Shown piece after piece: positions 17,096 through 26,112 of a DNA stretch of 64,000 nt. Below the pieces are notes generated by a model, which made no database searches, was not told the DNA's origin, and saw only the letters and a list, made by a program, of their open reading frames with translations. A program made the position numbers and the translations under genes. Position 1 is the stretch's first letter. Each line of letters begins with the position of its first letter. Source of the DNA: Microbacterium sp. W4I20 (GTDB taxonomy: Bacteria; Actinomycetota; Actinomycetes; Actinomycetales; Microbacteriaceae); contig NZ_JAUSYB010000001.1 in assembly GCF_030816505.1 (NCBI RefSeq), positions 868,001 through 932,000 of the forward strand. The letters are read 5' to 3'.

Positions 17096-18163
17096 GTGAG
17101 TCTTCTCTTCTCCTCTCTCAGCATCCGATCCGTCACCTTCCGCAATCGCCTGTGGGTCTCGCCCATGTGCATGTACAGCGCCGTCGACGGCGTCGTGCAG
17201 GAATGGCACCACGCGCACCTGGCCCAGTTCGCCTCCGGCGGCGCGGGACTGATCGTCGCGGAGGCGACGGCGGTCGTGCCCGAGGGACGGATCTCGCCGC
17301 GGGATGCCGGGCTGTGGAACGACGAGCAGCGCGACGCCTGGGCGCCGATCGTGCAGGCGATCCACGACCGCGGCACCGTCGCCGGCATCCAGCTCGCGCA
17401 CGCCGGCCGCAAGGCATCCACCTGGTGGCCCTGGGCGGCAGGACGCGGATCGGTGCCCGCGGCCGACGGCGGATGGACCACGACCGCGCCGTCGGCGGTC
17501 GCTTTCGACGGGTTCGACGAGCCCATCGCCCTGGATACCGCGGGGATCGACCGCATCGTCGACGCCTTCGCCGCGTCGGCCCGGCGCGCGCTGGATGCCG
17601 GCTTCGACGTGCTGGAGCTGCACGGCGCGCACGGCTACCTCCTGCACCAGTTCCTCTCGCCGCTGTCGAACCTGCGCGACGACGAGTACGGCGGATCGCT
17701 GGAGAACCGGGCGCGCCTGCTGCTCCGGGTCGTCGACGCTGTCCGCGCCGAAGCCGGCGAGGACGTGCCCCTGTTCGTGCGCATCTCGGCGACCGATCAC
17801 GCGGAGGGTGGCTTCACGGCCGAGGAGGCCACGACGGTCGGCGACTGGGCCGCCCAGCGCGGCGCCGACTTCATCGACGTCTCCAGCGGCGGACTCGTCG
17901 CGCATCAGCAGATCAGCGTCTTCCCCGGATACCAGGTGCCGCTCGCCGAGACCGTCCGGCAGGGCGGCCGCATCCCCGTGTCGGCCGTCGGCCTCATCAC
18001 CGCAGCCGAACAGGCCGAGCAGGTGCTCGTCGACGGCGCGGCCGATGCGATCTTCGCCGGACGCGAGTGGCTGCGCGATCCGCACTTCGCGCTCCGCGCC
18101 GCGCACGAACTCGGAGCCGAGGTCGCCTGGCCGCCGCAGTACGACAGGGCTCGCTGGCGCTGA
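17096..18163 (+). CDS. NADH:flavin oxidoreductase, Old Yellow Enzyme family (YqjM-like)
   Basis: A 355-residue FMN-dependent ene-reductase. The YqjM-class cysteine in SPMCMYSA, the substrate-binding pair in HHAHLAQFASGGAGL, the flavin segment ELHGAHGYLLHQFLSP and SLENRARLL, and the C-terminal GREWLRDPHFALRAA are all in place. These enzymes reduce activated C=C bonds using NAD(P)H; the physiological substrate is usually unknown. It starts at GTG, apparently leaderless, and is followed by a strong hairpin terminator. Confidence 0.93.
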   Translation: MSLLFSSLSIRSVTFRNRLWVSPMCMYSAVDGVVQEWHHAHLAQFASGGAGLIVAEATAVVPEGRISPRDAGLWNDEQRDAWAPIVQAIHDRGTVAGIQLAHAGRKASTWWPWAAGRGSVPAADGGWTTTAPSAVAFDGFDEPIALDTAGIDRIVDAFAASARRALDAGFDVLELHGAHGYLLHQFLSPLSNLRDDEYGGSLENRARLLLRVVDAVRAEAGEDVPLFVRISATDHAEGGFTAEEATTVGDWAAQRGADFIDVSSGGLVAHQQISVFPGYQVPLAETVRQGGRIPVSAVGLITAAEQAEQVLVDGAADAIFAGREWLRDPHFALRAAHELGAEVAWPPQYDRARWR

Positions 18164-18181
18164 CGCCCAGCCCCGCACGAC

Positions 18182-18216
18182 GAAGGCCGCCGCTCCTGTC
18201 CGGAACGGCGGCCTTC
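18182..18216. terminator. Hairpin terminator between convergent genes
   Basis: An 11-bp perfect stem, GAAGGCCGCCG (18182-18192) with its complement (18206-18216), and a 13-base loop. It may serve both the oxidoreductase and the converging CNNM gene. Confidence 0.6.
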
Positions 18217-18237
18217 TGTCGATCAGCGCCTCGTCGA

Positions 18238-19299
18238 TCAGCGTCCGCGGATGCGACGGGTCGCGTCCTGCACCTCTCCGACCAGTTCCTCCAGGATGTC
18301 CTCGAGGAAGAGCACCGCGGTGGTGCGGCCCTCGATGTTGCGCACCTTCGCGAGGTGCCGACCCGCCCGGCGCATCAGCGCCAGAGCATCCTCGAGATCG
18401 GTGTCTTCCTGGACGGGAACCATGTGGTGGATGCGCTTCGACGGGATCGGCTGGACCATCTTCACGGCCGAGTCGGATCCTTCCGACGCGCGGAGGATGT
18501 CCTTCAGGTGGACGTACCCCACCGGCACAGCATCCGCATCGACGATCACGTAGCGCGAGAAGCCGTAGCGGGCCACGGCCTTCTCGATGTCGTCCGGCGT
18601 GGTCGTCTGCGGCAACGTGACGAGGTCGCTCAACGGCACGGCGACGTCGCGTGCCTTCTTGTCGGTGAACTCGACGGCCGCCGCGACCGTTCCCGCGGTG
18701 TCGGAGAGCACGCCCTCGCGACGCGACTGGTCCACGATCGTGGCGACTTCTTCGAGCGTGAACGTCGACGCGGCCTCGTTCTTCGGCTCCACCCGGAACA
18801 AGCGCAGCACGCCGTTCGCGGCGGCATTCAACACCCAGATCACCGGCATGAACACCTTCGACACCCAGACGAGCGGGGTGGCGAGGATGAGCACTGCGCG
18901 ATCCGGCACCGAGAACGCGAGGTTCTTCGGCACCATCTCGCCGAACACCACGTGCAGGAACGAGACGATCAGCAGTGCGATCGTGAACGACACCGCGTCC
19001 ACGACGCCGTCCGACCATCCGAACGCATGCAGCGGCGCCGCGAGCAGGTGATGGATGGCAGGCTCGGAGACGTTCAGGATGAGCAGCGAGCAGATCGTGA
19101 TGCCGAGCTGCGAGGTCGCGAGCATGAGCGTCGCGTGCTCCATGGCGTACAGCGCGGTCTTGGCCGCACGGGAGCCCTGTTCCGCGCGCGGTTCGATCTG
19201 CGAGCGGCGTGCGGAGATCACCGCGAACTCGGCGCCGACGAAGAAGGCGTTGGCGACGAGCAGCACGACGAGCCAGGCGATTCCTCCCCAGTCGTTCAT
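18238..19299 (-). CDS. CNNM/CorC-type membrane protein with CBS pair (short form)
   Basis: A 353-residue DUF21/CNNM-domain protein: an N-terminal helix (WLVVLLVANAFFVGAEFAVISARR) and further membrane segments to about residue 150, then a cytoplasmic CBS pair (about 200-335, with DADAVPVGYVHLKDIL and RHLAKVRNIEGRTTAVLFLEDILEELVGE). The C-terminal CorC/HlyC domain of longer relatives is missing. Homologues were once called hemolysins and are now mostly viewed as magnesium or cation transport/efflux proteins. The ATG overlaps the stop of the longer paralogue by four bases. Confidence 0.87.
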   Translation of the reverse strand: MNDWGGIAWLVVLLVANAFFVGAEFAVISARRSQIEPRAEQGSRAAKTALYAMEHATLMLATSQLGITICSLLILNVSEPAIHHLLAAPLHAFGWSDGVVDAVSFTIALLIVSFLHVVFGEMVPKNLAFSVPDRAVLILATPLVWVSKVFMPVIWVLNAAANGVLRLFRVEPKNEAASTFTLEEVATIVDQSRREGVLSDTAGTVAAAVEFTDKKARDVAVPLSDLVTLPQTTTPDDIEKAVARYGFSRYVIVDADAVPVGYVHLKDILRASEGSDSAVKMVQPIPSKRIHHMVPVQEDTDLEDALALMRRAGRHLAKVRNIEGRTTAVLFLEDILEELVGEVQDATRRIRGR

Positions 19300-20612
19300 C
19301 GGGTGGCCTCCTCTCCTGGTTCGGACGGTCTCGGAACATAGCGGACGCGGTCGACGCGGCGGCCGTCCATCCGTACGACCTGCAGGATGCCGCTGTCGAC
19401 CGACACCTCGTCGCCGACCGCGGGCACACGCTCGAGCACACTCATCACGTAGCCGCCGACGGTGTCGTACACGTCGCCCTCCGGTACCACGACACCCGCG
19501 CGGCGGCGCAGTTCATCCGGTCGGAGTTCGCCGGGGAAGGTGACGCCGTCGGTGCTGCGGATGATCCCTGCCCTCGTGCGGTCGTGCTCGTCGGAGACCT
19601 CGCCCACGAGCTCCTCGATGAGGTCCTCGAGCGTGACGAGGCCGGCCGTGCCGCCGTACTCGTCGACGACGACCGCCAGCTGGTAGCCGCGGGCGCGGAG
19701 TTCCGAGATCAGGCCGTCGACGTGCACGGTCTCCGGCACCCGGAGCGCGTCGGTCGCGAGAGCCCCGACCGGCACCTCCGCGCGACGCTCACGCGGCACG
19801 GAGATCGCGGCCTTGAGATGCACGACCCCCGAGATGTCGTCGAGGTCGTCGTCATAGACGGGAAAACGGCTGTGGCCGGTGCGGCGTGCCAGCTGGATGA
19901 CGTCGTCGGCGGAGTCACCGGCGGCGAGCGCGTGCATGCTGGGCCGCGCCGTCATCACGTCGGCGGCGCTCAATCGTGAGAACGTCAGCGTGCGGTCGAG
20001 CAGGCTCGCCGTGTCCTCCTCGAGGAGTCCGGCATTCGCGGAGCGGCGGACCAGAGAGGAGAGCTCCTCGGCGCTGCGCGCACCCGAGAGCTCCTCCTTC
20101 GGCTCGATGCCCATGCCGCGCAGCACGCCGTTGGCGCTGCCGTTGAGTACCACGACCGCGGGCTTGAAGACGGTCGTGAACGCGACCTGGAACGGGATGA
20201 CGAGCTTCGCGGTCTGCCGCGGAAGGGCGAGGGCGAAATTCTTCGGCACGAGCTCGCCGAGGATCATCGAGAGGACGGTGGCGACGAACATCGCGAGGAT
20301 CGTGGCGAACGGTCCGATCACGGCCTCGGGAAGGTTCCACGCGTGGAAGGTCGGACGGAGGAGGTTCGACAGCGCCGGCTCCATCGTGTAACCGGTGAGC
20401 AGCGTGGTCAGCGTGATGCCGAGCTGCGCCGACGAGAGATGGGTCGACGTGTGCCGGAGAGCGCTGATCGTGAGCGAGAGGCGGGACTCGCCCTTCGCCT
20501 GCCGCGCCTCGAGATCGGCCCGGTCGAGGTTGACCAGTGCGAACTCGCTCGCGACGAAGAGGCCGGTGCCGACCGTGAGCAGGAGCCCCACGCCCAACAT
20601 GATGTAGTCCAT
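19296..20612 (-). CDS. CNNM/CorC-type membrane protein with CBS pair and CorC domain
   Basis: A 438-residue protein: DUF21 membrane domain ([25 protein letters not shown] opening split over helices 1-2), CBS pair (about 205-325; [42 protein letters not shown]), then the CorC/HlyC domain ending RVRYVPRP. It heads a tandem pair with a shorter paralogue, an arrangement common in actinobacteria and suggesting a hetero-oligomer. ATG 20612 is chosen over an upstream start because GGAGAGGAA lies six bases before it. Confidence 0.88.
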   Translation of the reverse strand: MDYIMLGVGLLLTVGTGLFVASEFALVNLDRADLEARQAKGESRLSLTISALRHTSTHLSSAQLGITLTTLLTGYTMEPALSNLLRPTFHAWNLPEAVIGPFATILAMFVATVLSMILGELVPKNFALALPRQTAKLVIPFQVAFTTVFKPAVVVLNGSANGVLRGMGIEPKEELSGARSAEELSSLVRRSANAGLLEEDTASLLDRTLTFSRLSAADVMTARPSMHALAAGDSADDVIQLARRTGHSRFPVYDDDLDDISGVVHLKAAISVPRERRAEVPVGALATDALRVPETVHVDGLISELRARGYQLAVVVDEYGGTAGLVTLEDLIEELVGEVSDEHDRTRAGIIRSTDGVTFPGELRPDELRRRAGVVVPEGDVYDTVGGYVMSVLERVPAVGDEVSVDSGILQVVRMDGRRVDRVRYVPRPSEPGEEATR

Positions 20613-20724
20613 CAGCGGTTCCTCTCCGGTGAGAGAGGCGGACAGTGGGGCGATGTACTGCAACTGGGAGGGTCGTCCATTATGCCGACGATTCTACAGA
20701 ACCGGACTGGGAGTGCGAGCCGGA

Positions 20725-22179
20725 CTACCAGCTCACCGGGAGAGCCTTGCCCTCTTCGTATCCGGCCGCGGATTGCAGGCCGACGAGCGCGCGATCGTGG
20801 AACTCGGGCACGGACGATGCACCCGCGTAGGTGAAGGACGATCGCACCCCGGATGTGATCATGTCGAGCAGATCCTCGAGCCCGGGACGCAGCGGGTCGA
20901 GGTAGATCTTCGACGAGGAGATGCCCTCGGCGAAGAGCTCCTTCCGGGCTCGCTCGTACGCGTCCAGACGACCGAACCGGGCCTGCACCGCCTTGGTCGA
21001 AGCCATCCCCCAGGATTCCTTGAAGATGCGGCCCTCGGCGTCCCGCTGCAGCTCCCCCGGCGCCTCGATGGTGCCGGCGAACCAGGAGCCCACCATGACG
21101 GATGCCGCGCCTGCGGCGAGGGCGAGCGCCACGTCACGCGGATACCGCACGCCGCCGTCCGCCCAGACGTGGGCGCCGAGTTCCGCCGCCGCCTGCGCCG
21201 TCTCGAGGACGGCGGAGAACTGCGGGCGGCCGACGGCGGTCATCATGCGCGTCGTGCACATCGCGCCGGGCCCGACGCCGACCTTCAGGATCGTGGCGCC
21301 GGCCTCGACGAGATCGTGCACCCCGTCGGCGGTGACGATGTTGCCCGCCACGATCGGCAGGCCGAGGCCCAGCTCCGACACGGCGCGGAGCGCGCTCAGC
21401 ATCCCCTCCTGGTGGCCGTGCGCGGTGTCGACCACGAGCACGTCGACTCCCGCGGCGGCGAGAGCCTTGGCCTTGGCCGCGACGTCTCCGTTGATGCCCA
21501 CGGCGGCGGCCACGGCCAGGCGTCCGTCGGCGTCGAGCGCGGGCCGGTACAGCGTCGAGCGCAGGGCGGTGCGGGCGCTCAGCGTGCCGACCAGGTGCCC
21601 ATGATGGATGACCGTCACCATCTCGACTCCGGCGTCGGTGATGACGTCGAAGGCGTGCCGCTCCGAACCGATGTCCTCGGCGTCGATCGACGGCACCCCG
21701 CTGTGCACGAGGTCGCCGAGCTGGGCATCGGGAAGGGCCGTCGCGAGCCTCGTGGCCGGAAGGATGCCGAGAACGTCGCCCACGTCGACAGGGGCCGCAC
21801 CTCGCGCCACGACGATGCCGTGACCGGCGGTCGGGGGAAGCAGGCGCAGGGCATCGGCGACCGAGGCCTCCGGCGGAAGCACGATCGGGGTGTCCCACAG
21901 CACCGGCTGCGCCTTGACGTCGCGGATCGCGGCATCGAGGCCCTGCAGCGGAAGATCCTGCGGGAGCACGCCGAGGCCGCCGCGTCGTGCGAGCACCGCC
22001 GCGAGCCGCGGACCCGTGACCGAGTTCATGTTCGACGCGACCAACGGCAGCGTCGCCGGCGTACCGTCCTGCGGGGCGAGGTCGACCTGCAGCCGACTGG
22101 TGATCGCGGACCGCCGCGGCACCAGGAAGACATCCGAGTAGGTCAGATCGACGGTCGGCTGTGCACCTGAGAACTCCAT
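20725..22179 (-). CDS. guaB1: GuaB1-type GMP reductase/IMP dehydrogenase-related protein with CBS domains
   Basis: A 484-residue member of the IMPDH/GMPR superfamily. The (beta/alpha)8 barrel is interrupted near residues 95-220 by a CBS pair. The catalytic loop reads GVGPGAMCTTRMMT with Cys 308, and the substrate loops IVAGNIVT and ADGGVRYPRDVALALAAGA are intact. The GuaB1 group in mycobacteria has been shown to be a CBS-regulated GMP reductase, feeding GMP back to IMP, and that is my preferred function. TACCGT six bases before ATG 22179 makes it leaderless. The frame stays open far upstream, antisense to kgd, which I treat as a composition effect. Confidence 0.9.
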   Translation of the reverse strand: MEFSGAQPTVDLTYSDVFLVPRRSAITSRLQVDLAPQDGTPATLPLVASNMNSVTGPRLAAVLARRGGLGVLPQDLPLQGLDAAIRDVKAQPVLWDTPIVLPPEASVADALRLLPPTAGHGIVVARGAAPVDVGDVLGILPATRLATALPDAQLGDLVHSGVPSIDAEDIGSERHAFDVITDAGVEMVTVIHHGHLVGTLSARTALRSTLYRPALDADGRLAVAAAVGINGDVAAKAKALAAAGVDVLVVDTAHGHQEGMLSALRAVSELGLGLPIVAGNIVTADGVHDLVEAGATILKVGVGPGAMCTTRMMTAVGRPQFSAVLETAQAAAELGAHVWADGGVRYPRDVALALAAGAASVMVGSWFAGTIEAPGELQRDAEGRIFKESWGMASTKAVQARFGRLDAYERARKELFAEGISSSKIYLDPLRPGLEDLLDMITSGVRSSFTYAGASSVPEFHDRALVGLQSAAGYEEGKALPVSW

Positions 22180-22185
22180 GTGTCC

Positions 22186-22191
22186 ACGGTA
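22186..22191 (-). promoter_or_regulatory. -10 box of guaB1
   Basis: TACCGT on the minus strand, six bases before ATG 22179; leaderless arrangement. Confidence 0.45.
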
Positions 22192-22247
22192 CCCAGATCG
22201 CCGCGCGGACGGGCACGTCCTTCGACGACTCGCGTAACGAAACACGT

Positions 22248-22253
22248 TAGGCT
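22248..22253 (+). promoter_or_regulatory. -10 box of kgd
   Basis: TAGGCT fits TANNNT; transcription would start near 22260, leaving a leader of about 80 bases before GTG 22339. Confidence 0.4.
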
Positions 22254-22338
22254 GGAAGTCGAGAGTGTGCGGACCCGAACGCATCCTGCGGGGGCGTCTG
22301 CGCCAGAGTGCTTCAGTGATGAAAGAGGGCGATCGAGA

Positions 22339-25300
22339 GTGTCGAACCAGGTGACCGGCGTCGGGGGCGACGGGGGGTTCGGAGCCAATTCCTGGCTCGT
22401 CGAAGAGCTCTACGAGCAGTTCAAGGAGAACCGCGACTCGGTCGACAAGGAGTGGTGGCCGATCCTCGAGAAGTACCACTCCGACGTCTCCGGCACAGCC
22501 GCCCCCGCAGCATCCGCTCCCGCAGCCCCGACATCCGGTTCTACGGACACAGGGGCGCACCCCGTCACCGCGCCCATCCCGGTGATCGGCGCCCAGCCCG
22601 TCGCGCGCACCACGACCAAGCCGGCCGCAGCCGCTCCGATCCCCGCGCAGGCGCCGAAGCCGGCGGCGAAGGAAGCCGTCGACGCGGCCGAGGAAGACAA
22701 GATCACCCCGCTCCGCGGTCTGCCCAAGACCCTCGCGGCGAACATGGACGAGTCCCTGACCGTCCCGACCGCGACCAGTGTGCGCACGGTGCCCGCGAAG
22801 CTGATGATCGACAACCGCATCGTCATCAACAACCACATGGCCCGCACCCGCGGCGGCAAGATCAGCTTCACCCACCTCATCGGCTGGGCGCTCATCCGCA
22901 CGCTCGACGAGTTCCGCAGCCAGAACGTGTTCTACGCGGAGATCGACGGCAAGCCGTCCGTCGTCGCCCCGGCGCACGTCAACCTCGGCATCGCGATCGA
23001 CCTCCCGAAGCCCGACGGCACCCGCGCGCTCATGGTGCCCAGCATCAAGCGCGCCGACACCCTGAGCTTCACCGAGTACCTGTCCGCCTACGAAGACCTG
23101 GTCACCCGGGCGCGCAACAACAAGCTCACCGCGGCCGATTTCCAGGGCACGACCGTGTCGCTCACCAACCCGGGCGGTATCGGCACCGTGCACTCGGTTC
23201 CGCGTCTGATGAAGGGCCAGGGCTGCATCATCGGCGCCGGCGCCCTCGATTACCCGGCCGAGTTCCAGGGCGCCAGTGCGCGCACCCTCAACGAACTCGC
23301 CATCGGCAAGACGATCACGCTCACGAGCACCTACGACCACCGCGTCATCCAGGGAGCCGGCTCCGGCGAGTTCCTCAAGAAGGTGCACGAGCTGCTCATC
23401 GGGCAGCGCGGCTTCTATGACGACATCTTCGCGGCGCTGCGCATCCCGTACGCACCGATCCGTTGGAACCCCGACATCGCGGTCGACCTCGCCGAGCGCG
23501 TCGACAAGCAGTCGCGCGTGCAAGAGCTGATCAACTCGTTCCGCGTGCGCGGTCACCTCATGGCCGACATCGACCCGCTGGAGTACGTGCAGCGCTCGCA
23601 CCCCGACCTCGAGATCGAGAGCCACGGCCTCACCTTCTGGGACCTCGACCGCGAGTTCGTCACCGGCGGCTTCGGCGGCCGGCGCGTCGCGAAGCTGCGC
23701 GACATCCTCGGCGTGCTGCGCGACTCGTACTGCCGCACGCTCGGCATCGAGTACATGCACATCCAGGATCCGGAGCAGCGTCGCTGGTTCCAGGAGAAGG
23801 TGGAGGTCAAGTACCAGAAGCCCGGGCACGACGAGCAGCTGCGAGTGCTCCGCAAGCTCAACGAGGCCGAGGCGTTCGAGACCTTCCTGCAGACGAAGTT
23901 CGTGGGACAGAAGAGGTTCTCCCTCGAGGGCGGCGAATCGCTCATCCCGCTGCTCGACGAGATCCTCCAGGGCGCGGCGACAGCCGGGCTCGAGGGCGCA
24001 GCGATCGGCATGGCCCACCGCGGACGGCTGAACGTGCTCACCAACATCGCGGGCAAGACCTACGGCCAGGTCTTCCGCGAGTTCGAGGGCACCCAGACTC
24101 CCGGCAACCAGCGCGGATCCGGTGATGTGAAGTACCACCTCGGCACCGAGGGCACTTTCGTCGCCGACGACAAGTCCGAGCTGCCCGTCTACCTGGCGGC
24201 CAACCCGTCGCATCTCGAGACCGTCGACGGCGTGCTCGAAGGCATCGTCCGCGCCAAGCAGGACCGCAAGCCGATCGGCACCTTCGCCTGGCTCCCGATC
24301 CTGGTGCACGGCGACGCAGCGTTCGCCGGTCAGGGCGTTGTCGTCGAGACCCTGCAGATGTCGCAGCTGCGCGGCTACCGCACGGGCGGCACGATCCACG
24401 TCGTCGTCAACAACCAGGTCGGCTTCACGACCTCCCCCAACGACGGACGCACATCGGTGTACTCCACAGATGTCGCGAAGACCATCCAGGCGCCGGTGTT
24501 CCACGTGAACGGCGACGACCCCGAGGGCGTCATCCACGTCGCGCAGCTGGCGTTCGAATACCGCGAGCGCTTCCACCGCGACGTGGTCATCGACCTCGTC
24601 TGCTACCGCCGTCGCGGTCACAACGAGGGCGACGACCCGTCGATGACGCAGCCGCTGATGACCGACCTGATCCAGGCGAAGCGCTCGGTCCGCAAGCTCT
24701 ACACCGAGTCGCTCGTCGGTCGTGGCGACATCACCGAGCAGGAATACGACGAGGCCAAGGCCGACTTCCAGAACCGCCTGGAGATCGCGTTCGCCGAGAC
24801 CCATGCGGCCGAGACCGGCACCACGCCGGTCGTGACCGAGCTCCCGCCCGAGGAGCAGGTCGGCGCGCCCGACATCACGGGCGTGCCGAACGAGGTCATC
24901 CAGCTCATCGGGGATGCCTTCGTGAACAAGCCGGAAGGCTTCTCGGTCCACCCGAAGATCCAGCAGCTGCTCGACAAGCGCCTCGACATGAGCCGCAACG
25001 GCGGCATCGACTGGGGCTTCGGCGAACTGCTCGCGTTCGGTTCACTCCTCGTCGAGGGCACTCCGGTGCGCTTCGCGGGGCAGGATGCCCGCCGCGGCAC
25101 GTTCGTGCAGCGTCATGCGACCCTCCACGACCGTGCGAACGGCCAGGAGTGGCTGCCGCTGTCGAACCTCTCCGATGCGCAGGGCCGGTTCTTCATCTAC
25201 GACTCGCTCCTCAGCGAGTACGCGGCGCTCGGCTTCGAGTACGGCTACTCGGTGGAGGCACCGGAGGCCCTGGTGCTCTGGGAGGCGCAGTTCGGCGACT

Positions 25301-26031
25301 TCGTCAACGGCGCGCAGTCCGTCATCGACGAGTACATCTCGGCGGCCGAGCAGAAGTGGGGACAGCAGTCCAGTGTCACTCTGCTCCTCCCCCACGGCTA
25401 CGAGGGTCAGGGGCCGGACCACTCCTCCGCCCGCATCGAGCGCTTCCTGCAGCTGTGCGCGCAGGACAACATGATCGTCTCGCGTCCGTCCACGCCCGCG
25501 TCGTACTTCCACCTGCTGCGTCGACAGGCCTATGCGCGCCCGCGCAAGCCGCTCATCGTCTTCACGCCGAAGGCGATGCTGCGACTGCGCGGAGCGACCA
25601 GCCCTGTCGAGGCCTTCACGCAGGGCCGCTTCGAGCCGGTGATCGACGACGACCGCGGTCTCGACCGCAACGCCGTCACGCGCGTCCTCGTGCACTCCGG
25701 CAAGGTCCACTGGGATCTGCGCGCCGAGCTTGAGAAGAAGCCGAACCCGCAGGTCGCGCTCGTGCGCATGGAGCAGCTCTACCCGACACCGATCGATGAG
25801 CTGAAGGCGATCACCGACTCGTACCCGAACGCCGAACTCGTCTGGGTGCAGGAAGAGCCGGAGAACCAGGGGGCCTGGCCGTTCCTGGCGCTCGCGTTCG
25901 CCGACGTCCCCGGGGATCGCTCGTTCCGTCCCGTCGCGCGCACGGCCTCGGCGTCGCCGGCGACCGGCTCCTCGAAGGTGCACGCCGCCGAGCAGGCGAC
26001 CCTGATCCGCGAGGCGATCACCACCAGCTGA
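22339..26031 (+). CDS. kgd: multifunctional 2-oxoglutarate decarboxylase/dehydrogenase, E2-E1 fusion
   Basis: A 1230-residue actinobacterial Kgd/OdhA. Order: N-terminal E1 helix segment (NSWLVEELYEQFKENRDSVDKEWW split around residues 13-36), an Ala/Pro-rich linker to about 115, an E2-like succinyltransferase domain with its active-site DHRVIQGAGSGEF (about residue 333), and the thiamine-diphosphate E1 domains from about 350 to the end (AHRGRLNVL, GDAAFAGQG, NNQVGFTT). In this phylum the protein joins the pyruvate dehydrogenase complex and is controlled by the FHA protein OdhI/GarA. GTG 22339 is chosen because AAAGAGGG lies nine bases upstream and the protein then begins as its homologues do. 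A strong terminator follows. Confidence 0.95.
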   Translation: MSNQVTGVGGDGGFGANSWLVEELYEQFKENRDSVDKEWWPILEKYHSDVSGTAAPAASAPAAPTSGSTDTGAHPVTAPIPVIGAQPVARTTTKPAAAAPIPAQAPKPAAKEAVDAAEEDKITPLRGLPKTLAANMDESLTVPTATSVRTVPAKLMIDNRIVINNHMARTRGGKISFTHLIGWALIRTLDEFRSQNVFYAEIDGKPSVVAPAHVNLGIAIDLPKPDGTRALMVPSIKRADTLSFTEYLSAYEDLVTRARNNKLTAADFQGTTVSLTNPGGIGTVHSVPRLMKGQGCIIGAGALDYPAEFQGASARTLNELAIGKTITLTSTYDHRVIQGAGSGEFLKKVHELLIGQRGFYDDIFAALRIPYAPIRWNPDIAVDLAERVDKQSRVQELINSFRVRGHLMADIDPLEYVQRSHPDLEIESHGLTFWDLDREFVTGGFGGRRVAKLRDILGVLRDSYCRTLGIEYMHIQDPEQRRWFQEKVEVKYQKPGHDEQLRVLRKLNEAEAFETFLQTKFVGQKRFSLEGGESLIPLLDEILQGAATAGLEGAAIGMAHRGRLNVLTNIAGKTYGQVFREFEGTQTPGNQRGSGDVKYHLGTEGTFVADDKSELPVYLAANPSHLETVDGVLEGIVRAKQDRKPIGTFAWLPILVHGDAAFAGQGVVVETLQMSQLRGYRTGGTIHVVVNNQVGFTTSPNDGRTSVYSTDVAKTIQAPVFHVNGDDPEGVIHVAQLAFEYRERFHRDVVIDLVCYRRRGHNEGDDPSMTQPLMTDLIQAKRSVRKLYTESLVGRGDITEQEYDEAKADFQNRLEIAFAETHAAETGTTPVVTELPPEEQVGAPDITGVPNEVIQLIGDAFVNKPEGFSVHPKIQQLLDKRLDMSRNGGIDWGFGELLAFGSLLVEGTPVRFAGQDARRGTFVQRHATLHDRANGQEWLPLSNLSDAQGRFFIYDSLLSEYAALGFEYGYSVEAPEALVLWEAQFGDFVNGAQSVIDEYISAAEQKWGQQSSVTLLLPHGYEGQGPDHSSARIERFLQLCAQDNMIVSRPSTPASYFHLLRRQAYARPRKPLIVFTPKAMLRLRGATSPVEAFTQGRFEPVIDDDRGLDRNAVTRVLVHSGKVHWDLRAELEKKPNPQVALVRMEQLYPTPIDELKAITDSYPNAELVWVQEEPENQGAWPFLALAFADVPGDRSFRPVARTASASPATGSSKVHAAEQATLIREAITTS

Positions 26032-26045
26032 TCACGTCACGACGA

Positions 26046-26079
26046 AAGGGGCGCCCCGGCTTCGGCCGGGGCGCCCCTT
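26046..26079 (+). terminator. Strong hairpin terminator after kgd
   Basis: A perfect 15-bp stem, AAGGGGCGCCCCGGC with its complement, closed by a TTCG tetraloop (26061-26064). Probably bidirectional, since the eis-like gene ends just beyond. Confidence 0.8.
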
Positions 26080-26112
26080 CTCATCTCCGCGGTTCTCCGC
26101 GAAGAACCGCCG

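Noticed and set aside
17152..19341. 729-codon plus-strand frame across the OYE and CNNM genes
   Set aside because: Low-complexity Arg/Ala-rich translation overlapping two well-supported genes in other frames.
22180..24951. Very long open frame antisense to kgd, continuous with guaB1 on the minus strand
   Set aside because: It is the mirror of a high-GC coding frame; its translation is Arg/Asp/Leu/Val-rich with no domain, and guaB1 has its own -10 box and conserved start at 22179.
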